A DNA stretch of 64,000 bases from Apoderus coryli (taxonomy: Eukaryota; Arthropoda; Insecta; Coleoptera; Attelabidae), in NCBI GenBank assembly GCA_911728435.2, contig OU452198.1, positions 32,331,902 to 32,395,901 on the forward strand, in the 5' to 3' direction. Below, in pieces: positions 22,641 to 32,181 of this stretch. Under the pieces are notes generated by a model. The model was not told the DNA's origin, ran no database searches, and saw only the letters and a list, made by a program, of their open reading frames with translations. Each line of letters opens with the position of its first letter. The first letter of the stretch is position 1. Made by a program: the position numbers and the translations under genes.

Positions 22641-23644
22641 CTTTGGCTGAACATTTAATATGCCAAGCATGCACTTCGGGCCTACGTACCTGCCAGTTAA
22701 AAACTAAACTTTGGCTACGTAACCAACACTTTTAACTTTGCACTGATAAACCAACCCTAAAGGTATAATTAAATGTGATTGCACGTAAGGAGTTAACGAA
22801 TTATTGTGGAACCAACGATACGCATTATAATATCTGACATTATTCGCTTAAGTAAACGAAAGAAAGTGAACCCCAATTTTATTTAGAAATCAAACTAAAA
22901 AGAATTTAGCAAACACCAGCCAAAAGCAATCTGTCTAAAAGGGCACAATAAGTGAGAAAAAAAAAATCCACGCGTCGAATGTTGTTTGCTAATTTTTCAT
23001 TCACAGCAATATATCATCATCTGCGAACACGATCGAAAATAAGGAATAATAAATTAATTTTCGATTTTCTTCAGAGTTAGCATTTTACCCTCGAGGCAAA
23101 TATATATTAAAACACCCTTTCATTCGTGAATTTATGCGTCGTAGATTGGTACAGAGCATATTTCGTTATTTTTTTTCCATTTCGATAGAGACTCATCGAT
23201 GAAATGAGTGGAACGATGCTCTGGCACATCTGACGCGACAGTTTGTTTTCCTATAATTTAATTTAATGCTGATTCTTTTTGAGAACGATTTTATATTGTT
23301 CTGTTTGACACAAATCTGATATTTTGCGATACAAATTTTAAATTCTCTAAATATTGTTCAAAATTTAGTTATTTAAAAAAAATGGTCCATATATTGGACA
23401 GGAGCGATAAATTAAAATCTAATCAAGGTTTTTGGTCAGGTCTGGTTTTTCAAATGACACCGCATATTTTTGACCTCGGAAATTAAATATGTTCTGATTG
23501 TATACGCCATGCATTCGTAATTCTTGAACATGTTATAATCTTTATATATGAAATTATAAAAAAACTCCCCGACAAGATATAATATATCTAATCAAAAATA
23601 TATATGGACTGTGTAACGAAACAGAATTTTAATAATAAAAGATA
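22641..23644. other. AT-rich stretch without a gene
   Basis: No ORF with a recognisable domain on either strand. The part next to 22640 may continue the R1-like relic, but I cannot read it. Confidence 0.3.
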
Positions 23645-23715
23645 TTGCCAGAGCTGGGATTCGAACCAATAACCGTCTGCATACGAAGCGAACGCTCTAT
23701 CAATGACGCCACAAA
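23645..23715 (-). other. tRNA-like sequence, possible SINE head or tRNA pseudogene
   Basis: On the minus strand TGGCGTCATTGATAGAGCG resembles a pol III A box and D arm, and GGTTCGAATCCCAGC matches the B box and T arm. The anticodon-loop position would read TTCGTAT (anticodon CGT, threonine-like). The T and acceptor stems do not pair well, so this is not a functional tRNA. The spacing of the boxes supports a tRNA-derived SINE or a pseudogene. Confidence 0.5.
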
Positions 23716-23872
23716 TCCTTTACCACATTATTGTATTAGAGGCATTTGTGACTTCTAACTGGTGAAATTTTAAACGCAATTTTATCGACAATAGTTATGG
23801 AGGCAAATATCAAAGGTGCGCGTACTGCAATTGTGTTGTACAAAACGTGGTGAATAAAGATTATTATTATTA

Positions 23873-24482
23873 ATGAAAAATAATAATTTCGGGGCATATA
23901 GCGGAGAAAATGACTGGTTTTACCTACACAAGGGATTTAGTTTAATTTAGCAGGGCCTCAGTCTAATTTAGTAGAACCAGACCGAGGCATGGGTCGACAA
24001 ATACTGACGAATTCGTTTCGCTCTTATTATGAGCTCCTCAGAGTACCATAGTCGTTTCTAATCTACGAGGGTTGCCTTTTGCGCTCGTATGTCAAAACGT
24101 TCTGAGTACGTATAACCTCAAAAATGTCCAACTTTACGATAGAGCTGTCAGTTGTCAGATTGCAACACCAGGGTTGCCAAATCCCGAAATATAAAAGGCA
24201 ACCCTCGTACAATATCGGCCTGTATTTAAGCACAGCAAGATATAGAACAATAGATATATGTAAACACGTAGGAGCCATCTACATACACATAGTAATGCAT
24301 ATCCCACCATACAGAGGCCGAACAAATCCAATGTATAGGTAACACCAGCCGTAAAAATAGAAATACAAATAGAAATGAAATAAAAATATTGGAAACACAA
24401 CAAATTAAACAAAATCCCTTGTGCGTACGTAAAACCAGTCATTTTGTCCGCTATATGCCACGAAATTATTATTTTTCATTTA
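23873..24482. repeat. Inverted repeat with arms of about 75 bp, enclosing a MITE
   Basis: The left arm (23873-23945: AATGAAAAATAATAATTTCG, then GGGCATATAGCGGAG and AATGACTGGTTTTAC) is inverted at about 24400-24482 with a few differences. The region between the arms is non-coding and contains the 142-bp mariner-derived MITE. Outside the right arm the sequence TTTACGGACACAAATTCATT recurs at about 58109-58128, so the arms belong to a dispersed family. Confidence 0.7.
24066..24207. mobile_element. 142-bp MITE derived from the DD34D mariner family
   Basis: Ends CGAGGGTTGCCTTTT and the inverse AAAAGGCAACCCTCG, flanked by TA (24064-24065 and 24208-24209). Read on the minus strand, about the first 125 bp match the 5' end of the mariner at 47313 with only a few differences (landmarks CCCTGGTGTTGCAATCTG, GACAGCTCTATCGTAAAG, GAGGTTATACGTACTCAG). 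The homology then jumps directly to the 3' inverted repeat. It is therefore an internal-deletion derivative lacking the whole transposase gene. Confidence 0.93.
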
Positions 24483-24614
24483 TGTTTACGGACACAAATT
24501 CATTTTATTATTATTATTTTGAATTGTGTCGTCACAGCTTTTGCAACTGGATTAATATTATTATTATTATTATGAAACCATCAAGTCTTTAGTAGATATC
24601 TAAGACTGTGTAAG

Positions 24615-25651
24615 CATTCAACTGTGTAAGTCATAACACCCTAATTAACAAGATACAGCACTACGGAATTCGGGGGGTTCCACTGGGATGGTTTAAGTCG
24701 TACCTTAGCAACAGAAGTCAGTGTGTGAGGGTCAATGCGGCTGTATCTTCTTGCAGGCCGATGGATTGTGGAGTTCCACAGGGTTCGGTGTTGGGTCCTA
24801 TTTTGTTTTTGCTATTTATCAGCGACATTACGTGCCGAGACATCAGCGGTAAAGTATGTCTCTGCTGATGATACTAGTTTCACTTGGTGCGGCCCGGATA
24901 GTGTGGCTCTTCATAGTACCATATCCAAAGACTTAATCACCATCAAATCATGGTGTGACTCTAACCTGTTGTGCTTGAACACTGCGAAAACTAAATCTGT
25001 GTCATATAAAGGTGCGCTGCAGTCTTTTGAACTTAATAATTCCACTATTGACGTCGGTTCTTCTGTGAAGTTTCTGGGCCTTGTTGTTGACAGCTCCCTG
25101 AAGTGGAAGTTGCACATGGATGCGTTATCAAAAAAATTAAGCTCAGCCTGTTTTGCGTTAAGATCAGTTTCCAAAGAATTTAACTTGTCACCTTCCATAA
25201 CAGTCTACTTTTCACTCGGCGAATCCCATCTTCGATACGCCCTCCCATTCTGGGGTACATGCTGTGCAACGCAATTTGGGCGCATTTTTTGATTATAAAA
25301 AAGAGCTATTCGATAGTCTCTGAGATTGCACTATAGAACCCATTGCCAGGACTTCTTCAGAAAATTTAAAATACTAACATTACTTTTCTTATTCATTTTG
25401 GAATCGGTCTGCTTAATACGCAAACACCTGTCAGATGTCTCTGAAAGACCATTCCATAACTATCTCCTGAGAAACGCCGAACATGATCTTTATCTGCCAG
25501 CCACATCCTCCGATTATATACAATGCAAAACAACCATCTGCCAATGGAAATCAAATTGCTATCATCCTTTTCTCGATTCCGTAAAGCTCTAAACACGTAT
25601 TTGTTAGAAAAAGCTTTTTATACAGTAGATGACTTTTTGAATGTGCATTAA
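24615..25651 (+). pseudogene. CR1/Jockey-like LINE RT relic
   Basis: Plus strand. The palm starts at AFNCVSHNTLINKIQHYGIR, followed by GWFKSYLSNRSQCVRVN, CGVPQGSVLGPILFLLFISD and, after a frameshift, ADDTSFTWCG. The thumb LICLNTAKTKSVSYK-like block, SSVKFLGLVVDSSLKWKLHM and RYALPFWGTCCATQF follow. The C-terminus ILTLLFLFILESVCLIRKHL ends with LEKAFYTVDDFLNVH and a stop at 25649-25651. The layout and the motifs FWGTC and LFILE-VCLI match the intact LINE at 32145-35024, so this is a decayed member of the same lineage. Fingers and endonuclease are missing, and several frameshifts are present. Confidence 0.87.
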
Positions 25652-26701
25652 TTTTTGAGCGATTCACACACTGGATAGTACTTACTAGGTTGTATTGTGT
25701 GTTTTGTATATATATTGAACTGTAGAATATTTACTTAATTAATTTGCTTTAAGTATCTTAATTGATTTATTTATTTCACGATGTACCTGTAGGTATTAAT
25801 TATTATTCTTATGTTTTATACGTTTTGTTTACCTGTCTACAAATTATTTTTAATTTTTTGACAAATATATATTTTGTTTGAAATATGTATTTATTTTATT
25901 TTATGTTAAATTAAGTATCTAAATATTTTTTTTTTGTTATAATAATCAAGCACGACTCTGGTCCTCGTGCATGAAAGAAAGAGGCAAGAACCCAGAAAAT
26001 AAAACTAAATAAAATCCAACTTCTCTCACGTGTCAAATAAGCTATACCTCACTGGTATCTACCGATACATACGGTACAAAAACCTAATTATCAGTTTTAT
26101 ACACTTTGGCTCTATGTAGGTATAGCGCGCTGGAAAGTTTAATTTATTTTGCGGTCGCCTTGGCGAGCTCCCCATCTTTTTTCGTTGTTATTTAATATTA
26201 TGAGTTTTAACTTTTAACTATCTCTAGACTTACTTACCTACTATTAATATAAGATTTGAGGTAGGTATTTTACTAGTTCTCACTGATAAACTTTATTATG
26301 TATTGACCATTAATGGAAAAGTATGGACTTCATGAGGGAATGATGAGTGATGGCGTCATTTTTAGATTTATTTACTTATGTTTATGTGTCTATTTATTAG
26401 TAGATTATTTTGAACGAAATTTGAATATTTTGAATGAACCTCAAACTTCATTTAAACGCCAAATCAAGCTTAGACTTTTGTAGCAACAGATCACTCATAA
26501 TAATTTTGTGTTGTAATTTGCCTGTAGTTTTGTTTTTTATTTCACATTATTTGTTATATTTTATTTGTATCATTATATAGGTAGAGTTGTAAAATGGCTA
26601 ATAGCAGTGAAACCGGGAACTTAATTATGTCAAACGGTCCCACAAAAATATGTATAATAAATACATATGATTGACAAGAACAATAAAAAATTGTGACCAC
26701 C
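25652..26701. other. AT-rich stretch without a gene
   Basis: The first part is probably the 3' untranslated region of the preceding LINE relic. I see no domain-bearing ORF, only AT-rich DNA up to the hAT-like left end. Confidence 0.35.
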
Positions 26702-26819
26702 CTGTACAACAGTGGCGGCTTGTCCTATGAAGCAAGTGAAGCAACGCTTCACCTAAATAATCAGTAAAATTAATAATATTTCAGTATTTAATTTTATTTT
26801 ATTGTGTAATTATTTTTCT

Positions 26820-28126
26820 CACTTACAGCACGCTCACGAAAGAGGATCTTATTGATTCTCCCTCGTAAACGAGTGACGGTCTGTATTTGAGCGGCGTTTC
26901 TCAGTTAATAGTTATTACATAACTTAGCTACTAAATACAATTATATGTTTTCAATACCTAGACACCGCACTACCACCTTTAAAAGATATTTCTATTATAA
27001 TGTATCAAAAATTTTTAATGATATACCTTTGGAGATAAGAAATCGATCATTATTTTCATTCAGAAGACGATTAAAAGAACATTTCCTTCATCGCAATTGA
27101 TTGCATGTTAAGTTTGTCTTTTTATTTGTATCTTTTATCTAGCATTATTCCTACATCTTTTTCCATACTTTTAGTTTACTAATGTTATAATTTGTTATTT
27201 TATGTCAGTATTTTAGTTTAATTATTTGTAGAAATATTTTAAGTTTATTGTTGTAACATTTAGCATGCTCGGTAAAGCAAACAGATTTGCTGACCTTCGC
27301 CGAGCTTAAAATAAAGGCCTTTATTATTATTATTTACAGGTTTTTTATTATTATTTTTATTTACAGGTTTCTCTGTTTATCACAGGTAAGTATTTTAACA
27401 CGGCTTTATGCAAGCGTCAAAATAGGTTCTAACTTCTCTATTCGTTTGTTTTCAGGTTCCCATATTAAGCACCTTACGCGTAATATTATTATTATTTTTA
27501 TTTTTATTATTATTATTATTATTATTTGATTAAATTAAAAGAAACTATATTAAAATTAAAAGGAAAGTCAGATAAATATTACTAACTATTATTTATTTAA
27601 GTATTTAAAAAATGTACAAAAATCAATTTTATAAAAAAGGACAAGTTTAAAAATCAACAATTATAATAATCAAAAGTTCGTACTTACATTACAATTATCT
27701 TCATTGCCGACACAGTTGATATTTTTTTCGCGTTAATAAAATATTTAATATTTATAATGATTAAAATAAAAACTCTAATCGCGTTAAATAAACTATAAAT
27801 CTTAAGACACTACCCAACCGGGGGATTAGTGCGTCTAGGACCCGAAGTTTACTTCACCAAAGTTTGGAGAGAAGACCCCGTTTTTTCCTGTTGCGTAAAA
27901 ATTTATAACCTTTGATTATCTCCACTCTTTCGAATATCGACCAATGCAATTGCCTATACTTAGCGTCGGTCGGACCGTTTTTTGTTGAATTTGCAATTTG
28001 TCTATTAGGTACAATACCGATGCTAAAGTCATGAACTTGTATAAACTTTGATGAACTTTTTAATAAGTATTAATCAGCATAAAATAGCTAGTTCGACCGG
28101 ATGCAATATTTTTATTACAATATATT
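26820..28126 (-). mobile_element. Gypsy-type LTR, minus orientation, interrupted by a LINE 3' end
   Basis: Homologous to the LTR at 19095-19786: TCACGAAAGAGGATCTTATT, TCGTAAACGAGTGACGGTCT, GACACAGTTGATATTT, GCTAAAGTCATGAACTTGTA and the GATGCAATATTTTTATTACA end are shared. The homology is broken at about 26922-27530 by a LINE 3' terminus. On its right side it abuts another LTR copy head to head near 28127, forming a hairpin whose loop holds the TGTCACACCCGG start. Confidence 0.7.
26922..27530 (+). mobile_element. 5'-truncated LINE 3' end with (ATT)n tail
   Basis: The C-terminal codons VSKIFNDIPLEIRNRSLFSF and RRRLKEHFLHRN end at a stop at 27098-27100, a standard CR1/Jockey-type RT carboxy end. 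A short 3' untranslated region follows, ending TTCGCCGAGCTTAAAATAAA and a TTATTATTATTATT tail near 27320. Further TTATT runs up to 27530 may be tail expansion or a second small insertion. It lies inside the LTR homology, so it inserted after the LTR. Confidence 0.72.
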
Positions 28127-28380
28127 GTCACACCCGGTATATTGTAATAAAAATATTGCATCCGGTCAAACTAGCTATTTTACGCTGATTTAATAATTTA
28201 TAAGAGTTCATTAAAGTTTATACAACTTCATGACTTTAGCATCGGTATTGTACCTACTAGACAAAATTAGCTGGCGGACATTTTTTCAAACAAGCGGTAC
28301 GACGCTAGGAATAGACAATTTCATTGGTCTATATTCGTAAGAGTGGAAAATAGTAAAGTTATAAATATTGTTGTAACAGG
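28127..28380 (+). mobile_element. Gypsy-type LTR start, plus orientation
   Basis: It begins TGTCACACCCGGTATATTGT, a canonical TGT LTR start, and continues TTGCATCCGGTCAAACTAGC, TGACTTTAGCATCGGTATTG and TTTCATTGGTCTATATTCG, all shared with the other LTR copies. Homology fades near 28380 (TTGTAACAGG), so this copy is truncated. It stands head to head with the minus-oriented copy on its left and leads into a Gypsy pol fragment. Confidence 0.68.
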
Positions 28381-28383
28381 AAG

Positions 28384-28640
28384 TTACAGGGGGATTTTGA
28401 TATCCACTTCGGTGTAGTAAAGATTAAAGAGAGTGGTTGGAGTCTTGGCGTCTCGGACCATGAAGTCTCCCTGCGTTGGAGCACATATATGTCCGAATGC
28501 TCCGCCAGTTTCTCTAACCACAAAACTCTCTTGTTTGGGGTTCTTGGAGTAGTGTCTTAAAGTTTTACGGTTTGTCAACGCGAGTTTACAGTACTAGTAT
28601 AATTATTATAATTCTGAACGTTTCTTTTTAAACTAAAAAA
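28384..28640. other. Short stretch between LTR and pol fragments
   Basis: A 64-codon minus-strand frame (28384-28578) has no recognisable domain. I find no clear gag or primer-binding site here, which agrees with a large deletion between LTR and pol. Confidence 0.3.
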
Positions 28641-29372
28641 AAGATCAGCTGTGTCGAGGAGATGTTAAAGTATAACATTATTACACCGTGCCACAGCGAA
28701 CATGCATCACCAGTCGTGCTCGTGAAGAAAAAAGATGGATCCACAAGGTTTTGCGTGGACTACAGAAAACTAAATGCGGTCACCAAAAAATCAAACTACC
28801 CCTTACCTAATATTGACAATATTATGACATACCTTGGAGGTAATTCAATATTTTCAACACTGGATTTATTTAGCGGATACTGGCAAGTGGAAGTACATGA
28901 GAACAGCAAGGATTTTACAGCTTTTGTGGCACAAGGACATGGGTCATACAGGTTTAAAGTATTACCATTCGGATTGAGCACAGCTCCCAACACCTTCCAG
29001 GCTCTGGCAGATAGGATATTCGAGGGTATGAAATGGAAAGACATCTTAATATACTTAGACGACGTCATTGTATTTTCGAAAACACCCGAGGAACACTTAT
29101 AAAAATTGGAACGAGTATTCCAACGATTAATAGAGGCTAATCTTACCCTAAAACCAGCTAAGTATGTGAATATTTCAAACAGGAACTACGTGTCCTGGGG
29201 TACAAAGTAACACCAGAGGGTCTACTCCCAGACGATAGCAAAATAGAGGCTATTAGAGATTTTCCTACGCCGAAAAAAAGTAAAAGACACACAATCATTC
29301 ATAGGATTGTGTAATTTTTATAGAAAATTTGTTAAAAACTACTCCACAATAGCAAGACCACTACATGAACTT
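28640..29372 (+). pseudogene. Gypsy-type (Ty3) pol fragment: reverse transcriptase
   Basis: The RT of an LTR retrotransposon. Visible in order: YNIITPCHSEHASPVVLVKK, CVDYRKLNAVTKKSNYPLP, STLDLFSGYWQVEV, FKVLPFGLSTAPNTFQAL and the catalytic YLDDVIVFSK. After a stop (HL-stop-KLERVF, near 29100) and frameshifts come RVFQRLIEANLTLKPAK and SFIGLCNFYRKFVKNYST with IARPLHELV, the connection to RNase H. Protease, RNase H and integrase are absent. The fragment ends at 29366-29376, where CATGAACTTGT is shared between pol and an inverted LTR copy, pointing to a microhomology-mediated rearrangement. Confidence 0.9.
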
Positions 29373-29475
29373 GTGTAAACTTGAATGAACTCTTATAAAT
29401 TATTAAATCAGCGTAAAATAGCTAGTTCGACCGGTTGCAATATTTTTATTACAATATATCGGGTGTGACAATACT
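29366..29475 (-). mobile_element. Gypsy-type LTR fragment, minus orientation
   Basis: GAACTTGTGTAAACTTGAAT, then AAATAGCTAGTTCGACCGGT and GCAATATTTTTATTACAATA up to CGGGTGTGACA are the inverse of the LTR start at 28127. An intact element would carry its downstream LTR in plus orientation here. The inverted piece therefore shows rearrangement, not an ordinary 3' LTR. Confidence 0.72.
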
Positions 29476-30239
29476 TAATTTACATATTCACTCTTTTTTT
29501 ATTCGTGTAATAATAGTAGTATATGTCGATTATTATTTTGATAATATCTATCTCTATCACACAGTCGCAAATTTCTAGTGCTGTGCTAAATGCTAATATT
29601 ATTTTTATTAACTTTTCGGGAAGCTTAAAGTTTTGATTTTTTGATATTTTGAATACAAGTTAGTCTTTCTATTTAGTTACCTACATAATATTTAATTTTA
29701 GTTCTAAAAAATTTAAAATATAAAAATTTAGTGAACAAATTAAACAAATATATATACGGTTATTAATTAGTAGGTACCTACCTATTTTTATAAAAATAAA
29801 TGGCTAGGTACCGTAAAATATTGTTTTTTTAATAATAATAATAAATATTATAATATCTCATACTTTAATATGGAAGAAGCAAGTGGAAGTACTACACATC
29901 AGCAGCGTAAATTATATTTACGCTGACATCAGGTAAGCGCAATTATTATGAAAAATGATGTTTATTTTTTAATTTTAACTTAACTAAAGTTAAGTTTTTT
30001 TAATCAACACTCCTTTTAAGAACAGAAAAATCTTGTTAAAAATATACAGACAAACCTGTTCCAGTTTTAAATAAATGTTTGATAAATATAAATAAAGGCA
30101 AATGCATAAACGCAGAGCTTTTAATAATACCTGTTGTGAGACGTATTATGATTTGCTAACAGGTAGCATAAAAGTAATTTGATTGACAGTTTCATAAAAT
30201 GTGTTTTATTTAGTATTATTATGAAGTAGTAGATACTAC
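29476..30239. other. Non-coding stretch, possibly hAT interior
   Basis: AT-rich. It contains a 23-bp palindrome at 29903-29925 (arms CAGCGTAAAT / ATTTACGCTG) and a short start MEEASGSTTHQQRKLYLR (29870-29923) followed by CAGGTAAGC, which resembles an exon end with a splice donor. It might be a leftover first exon of the hAT transposase, but there is too little to say. Confidence 0.35.
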
Positions 30240-30657
30240 TAAATTGGTGCGGGATGTGCCGTGGTATAGTACTATGTGAAGTGAGCTCCAGAAAATTTCA
30301 AGATTTCTGTGATATCTGTGCGTTTAAAAATTGAATGTTTGATACACATATTATCGTATGAGGTAAAACTACACGATGACACATTTTCTGACGAGAAAAA
30401 GTAATAATAGTTGTACCATTTGAATATAAGTCAAAGATATTTTACCTGAAATTGTCAATGAATCTACCACTTTGCGTGGTTTTGCGTTTTTTTCCTACTA
30501 TCGGTACTACTTAAAAGCGCATTTGATGATGAATATAGACGGCCCGCACCAAGTAAAAAGTATTTTTTAAAAAGTATTTTCTGAAAGTATTTTTTAGTTG
30601 CTTTAGCACAGAGTAGTAGTGAATTAATTATTATATATTTATATACGGTGTCAAATA

Positions 30658-32181
30658 ATGTCAACTGGTCATTTTAAATGTTGTACTGCGCGAACTACGA
30701 GAACGCAGATATATTACGTCTGCATAAATTGTTACTCTGTATCACATCAAACATGTATACAGAAGAACAAAAAGAAATATAAATTCTTGGGAGATCACAA
30801 GATAGTGTGTTGTGGTGATACTCCTCAAGATAATACGAGCATTTTGGAAAAGACCATCGAAGAATTAACTATGGACACAATGGATAAGGATAAATACATT
30901 GAAAAACTAAAGAGGGACAGGGACTACTACATGGGACTTGCGACGCAGACTGATAGAGAGTATTGCGAATTAATGAGTAGGCAGTCTATTGAGATTGCTG
31001 AGGCAAAGCGCGAGATTGAGAAACTCCAAGGAGAGTTGAAAAGGCTACAAAAATTGAATATAAGACCAATTATGTCTAGTGTATCTGTGCAAACGAAGGC
31101 TGCACTAAGTTGTGACAAGGCTACTCAAGGCAGTATCGCTGCTAGTACAATGGATTTCTCGATGCAGACGATGGCATTTTCCAGTAATGATGTTACTCGG
31201 ACTGTCGGTGTCCCGAGGAAAATTTTTAATCGTGATGAATATGTAGAGAGTTCAACACAAACTCTAGAGAATTCCTGTGGACCTGTTTCGCATGGTGGAA
31301 CTGTCAAAGACAAGGGTTTTCATCATGGAAGAGATTCGCCATCAGTACCGGTACAAACGAATGTTGATAGACGATTAGATGAAGATGGTGGGGTAAATAA
31401 GGCTCGTAATGTTGAACGGGTTCTAAATTGCGTGTCGAAGAGAGTTAATAGTGTATTAAAGCCTAAAGTACTCTTTTATGGTGACCAAAGTGCAAGAGGA
31501 TATTCAGCGACATGTGAGAGGGTCAAGGGTATGGAACGTTTTGATGTTCGGGGTATAGTGCAGACTGGTGCAGACTGGGACTATTTGAGTAAAAATTTAT
31601 TTGCTTCAGTAAAAGATTTTGATCAGTCCGACTACATTATACTAATGAAATCCATTGACTCAAATGAAAGTTTAAACGAAAATAGTTTAAAAGAACTCTT
31701 GTTTTCAGGTAGATTTACAAATATGATAGTGTGCCTTAAGTATGATGCAAATTGTTCCTTTGGAAAATCTTCATTTGCTAAAACGTACTCTTTGTTGAGT
31801 GATATTATTGCTAATAATAATTTAACTATAAGAATATTGTGTAATAGTAGGAAGGGCAATGGTTATAGATTTACAAGAAGATCCTTAATTGATTATGTTC
31901 GTTTTTATATTGATACCTTAAGATGTTCTCAACCAGTTTTAAAGTCAGTTGTTTATAATAAGTGTTCTAACATATGTTTATCGGATTGTAATGGATCTGA
32001 TCTTGATTTGTCTGTTTGTGAGGTTGATTTGAGTGGCGAGAATGATGCATTTGTTATTCGGGATGTTCTTGATACTTTGATAAATACAATTTACAGTAGT
32101 AAAGCGGATGTAGAGACGGTAAATGGGTCAGCAACAGATTTTTTATGTCGCACGTCGCTTTGCCCATTAATGATAGAGTAA
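30658..32181 (+). CDS. LINE ORF1 protein: zinc-finger, coiled coil, SGNH-like C-terminal region
   Basis: 507 residues, probably the RNA-binding or chaperone partner of ORF2 in the retrotransposition particle. Residues 8-52 hold a Cys/His cluster (C8, C9, C22, C25, H30, C33, C51, C52) resembling the PHD-like finger of CR1 ORF1 proteins. Residues about 62-140 are charged and helical (EKTIEELTMDTMDKDKYIEK; EAKREIEKLQGELKRLQKL) and look like a coiled coil. From about residue 268, KPKVLFYGDQSARGY resembles the GDS block of the SGNH esterase domain found in CR1 ORF1. The remainder to about 450 is consistent in length, but catalytic residues beyond the GD-S start are not obvious to me. The start is the first ATG in frame after an in-frame gap. 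No stop interrupts it. The stop at 32179-32181 lies inside ORF2. Confidence 0.85.
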   Translation: MSTGHFKCCTARTTRTQIYYVCINCYSVSHQTCIQKNKKKYKFLGDHKIVCCGDTPQDNTSILEKTIEELTMDTMDKDKYIEKLKRDRDYYMGLATQTDREYCELMSRQSIEIAEAKREIEKLQGELKRLQKLNIRPIMSSVSVQTKAALSCDKATQGSIAASTMDFSMQTMAFSSNDVTRTVGVPRKIFNRDEYVESSTQTLENSCGPVSHGGTVKDKGFHHGRDSPSVPVQTNVDRRLDEDGGVNKARNVERVLNCVSKRVNSVLKPKVLFYGDQSARGYSATCERVKGMERFDVRGIVQTGADWDYLSKNLFASVKDFDQSDYIILMKSIDSNESLNENSLKELLFSGRFTNMIVCLKYDANCSFGKSSFAKTYSLLSDIIANNNLTIRILCNSRKGNGYRFTRRSLIDYVRFYIDTLRCSQPVLKSVVYNKCSNICLSDCNGSDLDLSVCEVDLSGENDAFVIRDVLDTLINTIYSSKADVETVNGSATDFLCRTSLCPLMIE

